Shown in pieces: positions 8,951-17,800 of a stretch of 26,621 bases of DNA. The position numbers and the translations under genes are program-made. Location of the stretch: positions 1 to 26,621 of the forward strand of contig MU604102.1 in the NCBI GenBank assembly GCA_025201845.1, written 5' to 3'. The notes beneath the pieces were generated by a model that was not told the DNA's origin, made no database searches, and saw nothing but the letters and a program-made list of their open reading frames with translations. Numbering within the stretch: the first letter of the stretch is position 1; each line of letters starts with the position of its first letter. The DNA comes from Martensiomyces pterosporus (taxonomy: Eukaryota > Kickxellomycota > Kickxellomycetes > Kickxellales > Kickxellaceae).

Positions 8951-11041
8951 ATGACACGGAGCAAAACGGTCCGGCAGCGAAGGAACAAGCCCAAGAAGAG
9001 CGGGCATGCCGCGAGGGAAAGAGCTCAGCCAACTGGTGTGGTAGCAGCTTCCGAAAGCGACACTGGGACTCCTACCATGGCTGGGACTCCTACCGTGGCT
9101 GGCACCCCGCATGAGGAATCGACGGATGCCGCCTGCGCCGCAAAGCTAAGTGGGCTTTCTCTCGAGGGCAAGTCCGGAGGCGAGCTAAAGGTAGAGGAGA
9201 CTCCCGCGCGCGTGAAGCGCAGGAGTTGGCTTGTCCTTGGAATCGTCATCGGCATCCTTCTCGCTGCCTCGGGAGTGCTATACACAAACCCTACACAGAG
9301 CAAGCACATTGACCGAATAGGCGAGATCGTTGGCGACTTTGAGATGTCGTCGTTGCTCCCCGACAGCCTGATGCCAGACGACTTTATCAAGGATGTAGCC
9401 AAGCTACTGTCGCCTGACTCCCCGGCTGAACCCGAGGTGGGCGACTTCCAGCCCGCACTGCGCTTGGTCAAGGAGGAGAGGCTGACCAAGAAGCACAAGG
9501 TGATACTGGTGCCCGGGATCATCTCATCTGGGCTGGAGAGCTGGAGCACGGGCAACTGCTCGAAGCCGTATTTCCGCCAGCGGCTGTGGGGAACATCAAC
9601 CATGTTCAAAGCAATTTTGCTGGACAAGGAGTGCTGGGTTAGACATATGATGCTTGACAAGCGCACAGGACTCGACCCGCCAGGAATCAAGCTGCGTGCG
9701 GCCAAGGGGCTGGATGCAGCTGACTACTTTATTACCGGCTACTGGATTTGGGGCAAGGCAATCGAGAACTTGGCTGTGCTTGGATACGATAGCAACGACA
9801 TGTCGTTGGCCTCGTACGACTGGCGTCTGTCCTACTACGACCTCGAGCGGCGTGACCACTACTTCTCGAGCCTTAAGAGCCGAATCGAGATATCGCTCAA
9901 GGCATCTGGCGAGAAGACAGTGCTGGTTGCGCACTCCATGGGGTCACAGGTGGTCCAGTACTTCACAAAATGGGTAGAGTCGCCCGAAGGCGGCAACGGC
10001 GGGCCCTGGTGGGTTAACGACCATATCGAGGCCATTGTTAATCTTGCTGGCACTCCGCTGGGTGTGCCCAAGACGCTGTCGTCGCTGCTATCGGGCGAGC
10101 AGCGCGAGACTGTGCAGCCCCTGGCCAGCTATCTTTTAGACCACTTTATGAACCGCAAGGAGATGGCGCGTATCTTCCGCTCGTGGACTGGCCTAACCTC
10201 GCTTCTGCCCAAGGGCGGCGACGCCATCTGGGGCGACTTGAGCGGCGCGCCCGACGACATAGCCAATACTACGGGCGAGCCAAATAGCACCACTCCTGCT
10301 ACCACCGCGGCTTCTGGAGACACGGCGGCTGAGCGAGTTTCCTATGGCGCGCAGATCCGATTCGACGACGGCACTAGCCAGCTCGCCAACCAAACAATGG
10401 AGGAGTCGCTGAAGCTTCTCACTCGCGTGCTAGACAAAGACGCACTGCGGCTCCTGCGCAGGGACTACAGCTATGGGCTGTTTAGAACGCAGAAGGAGAT
10501 GGATGCACACAAGGACGACCACCGCGCGTGGACAAACCCCTTGCAGCACCAGCTGCCCAATGCACCAAACATGACGATCTACTGCCTCTATGGACACGGG
10601 CTACCCACCGAGCGCGCCTACTACTACACAGCCGACAGTGCTAGCATGGAGGACCTGCACGAGGAGTCTGGCACACCGGCCTTGAGAATCGACAAGCGGG
10701 AGCGCGAAAACCTGGAAAACGTCAAGATCGGTATTGTAACTGGCGAGGGCGATGGAACGGTGCCGCTGCTGTCTCTTGGGTATATGTGCGCCAGCGGGTG
10801 GCGCAAGCCCTTGTTCAATCCTCATGGCGTGCGGGTTGTGTCGCGGGAGTTTGTGCACGCCCCGTCGGCTGCCTATAAGGACATTCGCGGTGGAGCAGGT
10901 GCCTCGGACCATGTCAACATCCTGGGCAACCACAACGTAACGGCCGATTTCCTGCGGATAGTGTCAGGGAACGGCGCAGCAGTCCAGGACCAGTTCAGCT
11001 CTGATATTCTCAAGTACGCTGAAAAGATCCGCATCCCGTGA
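8951..11041 (+). CDS. LRO1: Phospholipid:diacylglycerol acyltransferase (LRO1/PDAT, LCAT family)
   Basis: This is an unspliced 696-residue protein. It transfers an acyl chain from a phospholipid to diacylglycerol to make triacylglycerol in the ER. The start is the first in-frame ATG (MTRSKTVRQRR). A basic, disordered N-terminus with a short GTPTMAGTPTVAGTP repeat (39-53) is followed by one membrane segment at about 92-112 (WLVLGIVIGILLAASGVL). This gives the single-pass, lumen-facing topology known for Lro1. The LCAT-like alpha/beta hydrolase domain starts near 183 (KVILVPGIISSGLESW). The catalytic triad is visible: Ser329 in AHSMGSQ, Asp601 in GEGDGTVPLLSLGY and His654 in SDHVNILGN. An insert around 433-480, rich in Thr, Ala and Gly, interrupts the domain. 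The length is close to that of yeast Lro1. It is convergent with the neighbouring C48 protease gene. Confidence 0.95.
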   Translation: MTRSKTVRQRRNKPKKSGHAARERAQPTGVVAASESDTGTPTMAGTPTVAGTPHEESTDAACAAKLSGLSLEGKSGGELKVEETPARVKRRSWLVLGIVIGILLAASGVLYTNPTQSKHIDRIGEIVGDFEMSSLLPDSLMPDDFIKDVAKLLSPDSPAEPEVGDFQPALRLVKEERLTKKHKVILVPGIISSGLESWSTGNCSKPYFRQRLWGTSTMFKAILLDKECWVRHMMLDKRTGLDPPGIKLRAAKGLDAADYFITGYWIWGKAIENLAVLGYDSNDMSLASYDWRLSYYDLERRDHYFSSLKSRIEISLKASGEKTVLVAHSMGSQVVQYFTKWVESPEGGNGGPWWVNDHIEAIVNLAGTPLGVPKTLSSLLSGEQRETVQPLASYLLDHFMNRKEMARIFRSWTGLTSLLPKGGDAIWGDLSGAPDDIANTTGEPNSTTPATTAASGDTAAERVSYGAQIRFDDGTSQLANQTMEESLKLLTRVLDKDALRLLRRDYSYGLFRTQKEMDAHKDDHRAWTNPLQHQLPNAPNMTIYCLYGHGLPTERAYYYTADSASMEDLHEESGTPALRIDKRERENLENVKIGIVTGEGDGTVPLLSLGYMCASGWRKPLFNPHGVRVVSREFVHAPSAAYKDIRGGAGASDHVNILGNHNVTADFLRIVSGNGAAVQDQFSSDILKYAEKIRIP

Positions 11042-11228
11042 GCCGGTGCCACGCTGTGGATTCTAGCAGCATCACATCCGCTGCCAAAGCACATCACTAT
11101 AGACACATCAATATTGGGTTTGGCACTTGTTCTGCACAGCCACTTGGGTAGGCTGGTGTGGTGGCAGCGAATGCATGTTCTATTTCCTGTTTTGTTCGCA
11201 CTACTAACGGCAATGGCAGCAATGGCAG
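11042..11228. other. Convergent 3' region between LRO1 and the first C48 protease
   Basis: These 187 bp must hold both 3' ends. No canonical AATAAA is visible on either strand. A short imperfect repeat of GGCAATGGCAGC lies at about 11209-11230. Confidence 0.5.
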
Positions 11229-12462
11229 CTACAGGCTGGCTGATGAGCTCCGAGTATACGTTGTGTGGTAGATGACCTTTGTGATGTACCGCCTCATCTC
11301 GTCTGGCGGAAGAGCATCCTTGTCCTTGATCTTCCACAGCAGCTCGTCGGGATCGGCGCGGTGGTCCTTGTTGCGGTCCTTTGTGGAAAAAGACAGCTCG
11401 TCTGACCGCTGGCTGGAGCCGCTGGACACCAGCGACATCCTCTTTACAAACGAGTGAATCGATTTTGACTTGGAATCTGCGCCGCTTTTGCGTAGCCTGC
11501 TTGTTAGAGTGTAGGCATACATGCATACAAACACACCGCAGTCGTTGCCGTTGTTCTGCTGCGGACAGTTTTTGATCACTAGCTGGTACGACTCCTTCGA
11601 TATGGACATGTCGGGGTCGTTTTCGCGAAACACGTAGAGCAGGTTGATCAGCGCATTGCGTGCGCACTGCGTGTGCTGCTCGCGCGTGCTGCTCAGATAT
11701 GAGTTGAAGTGGAGGAACTCCTGCGGCTTGTGTTTCTGGTACCGGTAGACCAAGAGCGACCAGTGACCGTCGCCAAAGATGGGGAGAAAGGCAACCTTGA
11801 TGTTCTTGGGCTTTTTCAAGCACTGTGTTTCGCAATCCAGCGCGTTGGCATCGCTGGCCAGCTCCTCCAGGTGTTTCTTGCTGCTGTCTAAGACGTGCAT
11901 GCACGCATCAGAGAATAGGTTTGCACTGCGCCGTTAGCAGCCATGCCTCACAATGCGCTGGCCTCCGAATCGCCAGCAAAAGAGCTGTGGCGAGCTGCAT
12001 CAGCTCCATGCACCCAACAAAGCTTTGAAAAGCAGCGTACCTACAGCCCGCTCGGTTAGCAGGTTTGCTATGGTCACGGGTATGTAGACGTATCTCTTGT
12101 CGTCAGGGAAATACTTGTATTTCAGATACCTATGGCACACAGAAGACTGCACTGCAGGAGGAGTCTGGCTGTCAGATATTTGTGGTGCTCTGCAGACATG
12201 GGCTTATTGTTGGCAAGGAGCTTCCTGACACATACGCGCATGCGCTAAACACTGGAAGGCTGGGGAGGGCAAGCGTGCTGCTGCCTGCTGCTCAGCCGCC
12301 AGTAGCTTGGCTGGCTTCAGCTGTGCCGTACCTAAAGTAAAAGTCGATGACATCATCTGTCACCCACTCGCCAGGCCTCAGAGCCTCGATGTCGTCGCGA
12401 GACAGGGTCATAGGGAAGTTGCGGCATTGGTAGATTTTCGAACTCGACGCGCGTGCTGACAT
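11229..12462 (-). CDS. Ulp1/SENP8-like C48 cysteine protease with Asn at the catalytic Asp position (3 exons)
   Basis: Proposed exons are 12462-12332, 12129-12041 and 11887-11229, giving 292 residues. Exon 1 (MSARASSSKIYQCRNF) carries the substrate-groove segment ALRPGEWVTDDVIDFYF. Exon 2 continues YLKYKYFPDDKRYVYIPVT. Exon 3 has the catalytic core: His115 in GDGHWSLLVY, then HFNSYLSS with Asn135 where SENP8-type enzymes have Asp, Gln184 and Cys190 in CPQQNNGNDCGVFVC. The family cleaves SUMO or NEDD8 precursors and conjugates. HWSLLVY and QQN-x(3)-DCG favour the SENP8/NEDD8 branch, but substrate cannot be read from sequence. Asn can serve as the third residue in papain-like enzymes, so the protein may be active, slowed or only ubiquitin-like binding. 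The exon 2/3 junction is the least certain part. A closely related intact gene lies immediately upstream. Confidence 0.8.
11888..12040 (-). other. Intron 2 of the first C48 protease gene (junction uncertain)
   Basis: Donor GTACGC at 12040 and acceptor CGTCTTAG ending at 11888 keep the frame (G|AC, Asp). A branch-point-like CTAAC lies about 45 bases before the acceptor. Alternatives exist: a donor GTAGGT four bases earlier, and an acceptor CGCAG about 40 bases earlier. That pairing breaks the reading frame, and the CGCAG sits only about 8 bases after the branch-like site. Confidence 0.55.
12130..12331 (-). other. Intron 1 of the first C48 protease gene
   Basis: Donor GTACGG follows TTTAG at 12332. 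The acceptor is GCCATAG ending at 12130. The split codon AG|G restores Arg and joins FYF-R-YLKYKYF, which aligns with FYWTYLERREF of the neighbouring paralogue. Length is 202 bp. Confidence 0.75.
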
Positions 12463-12657
12463 TTGCGTGCTTTGAAAAGCGCTGCTGCTAGAGGAATTCA
12501 AGAGCGCGGAAGCGGAGGTGGCTGGGCTCACAACCAAAACACGTGTGGCTCGGGTGCGCCCAAAAAGGGGGAGAGCAGCGTCTGTTGCGACAGGCAGTAA
12601 AAGTGCGATGTAGATAGAAAACACTGACAGGCGCTCTTACAAGTACATGGAGGTATG

Positions 12658-12670
12658 TATATAAAAGGGG
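12658..12670 (+). promoter_or_regulatory. Plus-strand TATA-like box
   Basis: TATATAAAAGGGG matches the TATA-box consensus on the plus strand, opposite to the two flanking protease genes. The nearest downstream plus-strand features are the hairpin cluster and the small frame at 12777. It could equally be an AT-rich promoter element used by the minus-strand gene. Confidence 0.35.
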
Positions 12671-12762
12671 CAAAAGAAAAAGCGCGTTTGAGGCGAAAAG
12701 AGAATCAAGCAGAGGAGGGAGGGAAAGGCAGGCACAAAGCAAGCCATGGCGGTGTAGCCCAG

Positions 12763-12849
12763 TCCTGCTGCATTGTATGCGCGCAGGAGTGCGGGATATT
12801 AACTCCCGCTACGAGTGTGTAGAGTGGGGTCTGGACCCCGTCCTGCCGT
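12763..12849 (+). ncRNA. Cluster of three hairpins, possible structured RNA
   Basis: Three inverted repeats follow each other. TCCTGC pairs with GCAGGA (12763-12788, with an inner GCAT/ATGC). GCGGGA pairs with TCCCGC around a 7-base loop (12791-12809). GGGGTC pairs with GACCCC around 2 bases (12836-12849). They lie ~100 bp downstream of the plus-strand TATA-like box. There is no tRNA B box and no known RNA family is recognised. The strand is assumed from the TATA box only. Confidence 0.2.
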
Positions 12850-12977
12850 TACTCTCTGAAACGTGCTGCCTCAATGCTCGGCTGCTGTGGGGGGCGGGTT
12901 TACAGCGTGACAGCAGCATAGTTGCGCCTCGGTCACGGGTGAAAGAGGCGCTCTTCGCCCCTATTGGCGACCAGTAA
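12777..12977 (+). CDS. Small open frame, 66 residues, doubtful
   Basis: ATG-initiated frame (MRAGVRDINSRYECVEWGLD) overlapping the hairpin cluster and downstream of a plus-strand TATA-like box. A three-codon ATG frame (MAV) precedes it at 12745. There is no recognisable domain, signal peptide or membrane segment. It is listed because it is the only plus-strand candidate between two minus-strand genes. It could easily be chance. Confidence 0.15.
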   Translation: MRAGVRDINSRYECVEWGLDPVLPLLSETCCLNARLLWGAGLQRDSSIVAPRSRVKEALFAPIGDQ

Positions 12978-13103
12978 CCTCTGCTGTTGCTGGCCTGTTA
13001 ATAATGCCGCCTGTTGCCATCTCGGTCCTCAAACTTTGCATTTCCTGCATCCATATGATCAAAGCGGCAAAACAGCTAGGGTGGTCTGAGACTGCCGTTC
13101 TTG

Positions 13104-14330
13104 TCAGCGGTGCTTGTTCCACTTGGATTGAATCTGCTGTCGTTGGAGGTCGAGAATCAGCGACCGGATCCTCTGCCGCATGCAGTGCGGGTACTCGATG
13201 TCCTCTACAGTCACCTGCCAAAAGTCCCTTGGGAGTCCGGCCTTTTCCAGCAGCTCCATTTCGGCCTGAATCCGCTCCTCGCGTGTCCGGGTTCCCAGGC
13301 TGCAGCCATCGCTGTTAGCGTGGGACCTGCTGGGCGTGCTGCTGTGTCCGTGCATGCTGTTTGATCCGCCGCCTTTCAACAAGGGCTCTGGGGTATACGT
13401 GCCAGTCGAATCCCTGCACAGCGACACAAACGGACTGTTGAATCCAGAGAACGGCTGCGCGAATTTGGGCATTAGCAGATCGCTAGCAAGTGCGCGACTA
13501 GGTGATGATGTCGCGTTGCTGGCAGCCGTTGCCGAGCGCACTGTGTAGTAGCCCGCCGAAGCAGAGGGCCTGCGGTGTGTCGACGCGTGTGGCAAGTGCA
13601 TGTCGCTGGGCAGAGATAGAGACGGCGTGGTTTTGCTGCGGCTCAGTTCGTGGCCAGAGCGCTTTGCTGTGCTTGGCTCGTGAGAATACTCCTGCTTGTG
13701 GCGGGTGCTGAGGGCCTGCCGAGCTGCTTGTGTGCGCGTGCCTCCATTGCCAGCGACGGAGTTTCCAGACCTTTTGGGTCGTGTGGAGCGCCTTATGTGG
13801 TTGATGTATCTCCTGGCCAATTCCTCGGCGATGGCCAGCACGTAGATGCCACAGTCAAAGTCGTTGTTCTGCTGCGGCGTCTGCATTGCCTTGAAGAAGA
13901 ATCCATCCTTGGCCCGTGGCTCCAGCACGCGTAAGAACCGGCCCACTGCGCGCTCGGCAAAGTTCCTGTTGTGCTTTGAGATGGAGTCGTAGTGGTAAAA
14001 TGTCTTTGTCAGCCGGCAGTACACGAGCAGCGACCAATGGCTGCGGTGGTTGAGTGGGATGAGTATGACCTGGCGATGGCTCAGCTCCTCGGACAGCTGC
14101 GCTGAAATGTTGTCCGTTATCGTGGCGTTTTCGGCATTGGAGATGCGGTATGCTGTATACGTGCCAAGGAACAGAATTGACGGCTCGGTGCGAAACTCTC
14201 GCCGCTCCAGATAGGTCCAGTAGAAGTTGATTATTTCGCCTGTCAGCCATCCCTCGGGCTTCAGCGACTCAAAGTCCGAATTGCGGACCTCGGCGTTCTC
14301 AAAGTCCAACACGACGATATCCGATACCAT
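13104..14330 (-). CDS. SENP8/Den1-like C48 cysteine protease with long disordered tail
   Basis: This is a single-exon protein of 408 residues starting MVSDIVVLDFENAEV. Residues 20-45 (FESLKPEGWLTGEIINFYW) form the usual groove strand and helix. The catalytic residues are His98 (SHWSLLVY), Asp115 (FYHYDSISKHN), Gln153 and Cys160 (TPQQNNDFDCGIYV). HYDS followed by a charged helix, and PQQN-x-x-x-DCG, resemble NEDD8-specific SENP8/Den1 more than SUMO-type Ulp1. The expected role is processing NEDD8 or removing it from cullins; a SUMO substrate is not excluded. After residue ~175 the protein has a Ser/Arg/His-rich disordered tail. It ends in an ordered helical block (about 350-408) with REERIQAEMELLEKAGLPRD and a DFWQV segment. 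SENP8 itself is only ~212 residues, so the tail is an addition. It is paralogous to the adjacent protease. Confidence 0.88.
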   Translation of the reverse strand: MVSDIVVLDFENAEVRNSDFESLKPEGWLTGEIINFYWTYLERREFRTEPSILFLGTYTAYRISNAENATITDNISAQLSEELSHRQVILIPLNHRSHWSLLVYCRLTKTFYHYDSISKHNRNFAERAVGRFLRVLEPRAKDGFFFKAMQTPQQNNDFDCGIYVLAIAEELARRYINHIRRSTRPKRSGNSVAGNGGTRTQAARQALSTRHKQEYSHEPSTAKRSGHELSRSKTTPSLSLPSDMHLPHASTHRRPSASAGYYTVRSATAASNATSSPSRALASDLLMPKFAQPFSGFNSPFVSLCRDSTGTYTPEPLLKGGGSNSMHGHSSTPSRSHANSDGCSLGTRTREERIQAEMELLEKAGLPRDFWQVTVEDIEYPHCMRQRIRSLILDLQRQQIQSKWNKHR

Positions 14331-14854
14331 CCCTGCCGCGTACTAAGAAGGGACGCTGGCGCGCACAGCCGGCAATGATATGTGTGGAGAACGAGGAGGC
14401 ACGGTGCTATCAGAGAGGTATACGCGTGTTCCCAGCAGGCAGATAACTGGAAAATGGCAATAAAAGTACACGAAGGCGAAGCAAACAAACAGGCAAATGA
14501 GAAGCAGATAAAAAGAATTGCGGAGAGGCAAACAGCACGAGTTTAGGCGGGCGGCAGCCAGCAGACAGGCAAGCTGGGCGCGCTACTGCCTCTTTGTCTC
14601 GCAGCAATAAAATGCGCCAGCAGCAAAGGTATAGTGCAGTGGAGCCCGCTGCTCTTGTCTGGTAAATCCCTATCCCTCGCTGCTATGCATGTCTGCATGC
14701 ACGCATGCTGGATGCCATTTGCGGCAGGCGCCAGGCGCAGTTTAATAGTGCGACAAATATTGATGTGATTTTGATGACAAGGTTAATGGTGATATAACAG
14801 AGTAGATATGTAGTTGGTGCGAAAGAGCAAGTCAGCTGCCAGAGAAACTGAGAC
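14331..14854. other. Spacer between the second C48 protease and the HMMR-like gene
   Basis: These 524 bp contain the promoter of the minus-strand protease and the 3' region of the minus-strand HMMR-like gene. A minus-strand ATTAAA near 14741-14746 is a possible poly(A) signal about 110 bp past the HMMR-like stop. A CATGCATG/GCATGC-rich patch lies at about 14684-14709. No gene was seen. Confidence 0.5.
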
Positions 14855-17800
14855 TCAGTCGGCCATGGCGCTGCTGTCGTCGACCATGCGCATCTGTCCG
14901 CGCTGGCGGGCCTCCTCCAGTGCTCTGGCAACAACAGATGCGCCTCGCTTTTCAAGCGCAGCCCTTTGTGTGCCACCATTGGGGTCCGCCTGCGCACCCT
15001 GCTGCTGTCTTGGTCTGCTGGCTGATTTTGCGTGGCGGGAGGCCGAGCGGCCACGGACTCTGCTGCGCGACCTGAATGCTTCAACGTCGTTGACTTCCTT
15101 GTAGGCATCCAGCTCGCCCTTGAGCAGGCCGACCTGGTGCTTGAAGCGGTCTCTGTCACGCGAAGAGTCAAAGTTCTCGCGCTTCAGCGTGAGGATCTGT
15201 GTCTTTAGGCTCTCCACATACTTGATCCGCTGGCGCAGGTTGGTGTGCCCGCCGTTGTTGCTGAGAATCGCGTCTAGGTCTCTGTAGGCTGCGGCGTAGT
15301 TCTCCTTGAGCCAGCTGATCTGGAACTGACTTTGCTCGGCCATTATCGCTCGCTCGCCCTCGACCTCTGCAGTGTATTGCCGCATGCTGTTAATCTGGTC
15401 GACCTGAGCAGCCATATCGATCTCGCACTGCGACAGCACCTGGTGCATCCTCTTCAGCTGTGCCTCGAACGCAGCTCGCTCGCGCTCGTACTCGGCCCGC
15501 TCGTCGTCCACCTCGTAGTCGATGAGCTCAATGCGCGCATCAAGCTCGCTGTTCTCGTCGCTCAGCTTGCCAATCTGCGCCTCAAGGGCTTCATTCTTCA
15601 TCTGCAGCGCGGCCAAGGCTTCGGACGGCGCTCCCTTCGAGCGCAGCTCTGAGACTTCCGACTCGAGCTCTGCAATCTGGGTTTCAAATGCCGTGCGATT
15701 CACCCGAGATAGCTCCTGGAGATCGCTGTAGTCGCTGCGTGCCTCGGCAAGGTCGGACTCGAGCCTGGCGAGACCCTCCTTGTGCTGTGCGCTCATGCTG
15801 CTCACGGTCTCCACAATCTTTCCTTGCACGGCCATGTACTTGAGCTCCTGCATCTCGCTCTCGACACGCATCCGCGAGAGCTGGGCCTCTTGAGAGCACC
15901 TCACGCCTTCTAAGAATGTCTCGCGAGACACAGCCTTTGCCTCTGACACAAGGTCATCCACCGACAGTGGCGCTGTGCGGTTATCTCCCGCATTTGTGGG
16001 AACAGCAGCGGTGGTTGAAGAGAGTGTAAGCAAGCGCTGCAGGTCACTTGCTAACTCGGCACCAGTGTCCATATGCTCGTACGCGACTGTGGCTTGGTCC
16101 TGCAGCTCGCAGTACAGGCTTCTGGCTTCCTGGACCATGTGCGCCCGGGCATCTTCCTTGATCCCAAGAAGGGCTGTCAAGTACTCCTCGCGGATGACAT
16201 GCATCTCTTCGCGGTGGCGGTATCTGTTGATGAGCATCTTCATCCCCGCACGCTCCGACTCCCACTTCTCCTTCTCAGCAGCTTGCTTCGAATGCAGCTG
16301 TCCGAGCAAACCGGCATAGTGTGATACCGAGCCAGCAAGCTCCTCGCCTGCTCTCTCGGCACCTGCACTGAGCTCGTCAGCCACCTCCTGCAGGGCATCG
16401 TAGTCCCTCGTCAAGACCTCGTGTGCATCTTCGAGCTCCTGGGCCCGAGCTGTCAGCGCGTCGTTGTCCTGGCGGAGCATCTCGGACTCCTGGCGCTCGC
16501 TGCGCAGCTTGGCCCCATATTCCGCAGCTCTTTCTTTGGCGCTGCTGAGCTCGTCGTGCAGCTCAGCCAGTGCTTGTTCGTGTCCCAGCCGCGATTCCTC
16601 GATCGCTTCTTCCAGCTCCTGAACCTCTGCTGCGTGCCCGCTCTCTTTCTCAGCCAGCTGGTCCTCGAGGTCCTCGCTAATCTGCCGCTGCTCTTCGAGA
16701 GACACGGTGATTTCGGCGAGCTGCTGCCCATGCCTGGCTGCGTCCTCATCGCGCGCAGCCTGTGCAGCAGCCAGCTCGTCCTGAAGATCCTGGATCTGCG
16801 TCTCCAGCGAGAACCGGTCATCATGCAGCAGCTGCTCGAGTACAGCATAGTCCTCCTTCAGGCTGGCCACCTGGTCGCTGTGGGCACTGGCAAGCTCCTT
16901 GCGCTCATCCTCCCAGCTTGCAGCCCGCTTGTCGGCCTCGGAGCGCAGCGTCTCCAGCTCCTTGCCCATTCTCTGCAGATCAGCCTCACAATCGGCTTTG
17001 GCCTGGTCAGCTTCTCTGCGCAAGGCATCAAGAGCGTCGCGCAGCTTAAAGCCGTCCTTGTGCGCTGCATCGAGCTTTTCCAAGAGATTGTTACGCTCGG
17101 TGCTCCACGAGTTCTCCTTCTTATGCGCCTTCTCCTCCATGCCACGCAAGTGGGCGTCAAACTGGGCATGCTGGTCTGCAAGCTGCTTTTGCAGAGCCTC
17201 ATAGTCTGACGCAGCCGCATGCAGGTCGCCTTCAAGCCTCAGCTGAGCGTCCTTCCACGCCATCTCCTTCTTTAGCAGGACGCCACGCAGCTCGCTGATC
17301 TCGGTCTTCATGTCAACTGTTTCCTTTGTGGCGCGCTCGAGCCTTGCTTGAGTGTCGGCCAGCCGCTTTGTACGCTCGTCGTCGGCGCCCTTGACAGAGC
17401 TCGCAAACTCGCGCTTGGCTGCCTGGTAGTCTGCAGTGAGCTCGCGGATCTTGCCCTGCACTTCGCGCTGGACCTCCTCGCGCTCGGTCTCCAGTCGCTC
17501 AATCTCCTCCTTCAGCTCTTCGATGTGCTCATTGGCGGCTCTGATCGTGCGCTCGGACTCTCCAGCCCGCTGGCGCGATAGCCGCTCAAGGTCACCCAGC
17601 CGCCCTTGCGTCGCTGACAGCTGTGACATGGCCTGGTCCAGCTGCCTGTTCATCTCAGCGATCTTGTCATGCTCACGCTCCTGCGCCAACTGCAGCTCGT
17701 TCTCAAGCGCGGTGTTGTGGACGGCAGACTCGCCCAGATGGTTCATGTAGCTTGCAGCCTTGTCTCGAGCCTCATGGAGCGACACCTTGAGTTTGCGAAC

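Larger units (their letters stand above)
12463..13103. other. Spacer between the two C48 protease genes
   Basis: These 641 bp should hold the promoter of the downstream protease and the 3' end of the upstream one, both on the minus strand. They also contain a plus-strand TATA-like box, three adjacent hairpins and a small open frame, listed separately. There is otherwise no recognised gene. Confidence 0.6.

Noticed and set aside
12745..12849. Possible tRNA (GGCGGTGTAGCCCAGT resembles a tRNA 5' end, plus a hairpin with a 7-base loop)
   Set aside because: No B box/T-loop (GGTTCRANNCC), no U before an anticodon in the 7-base loop, and arm lengths do not fit a cloverleaf.
16421..17209. 262-codon plus-strand frame, Leu-rich, looking membrane-like
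   Set aside because: It is the complement of the HMMR-like coiled coil. Runs of Glu/Lys/Gln codons read as Leu/Phe-rich on the opposite strand.
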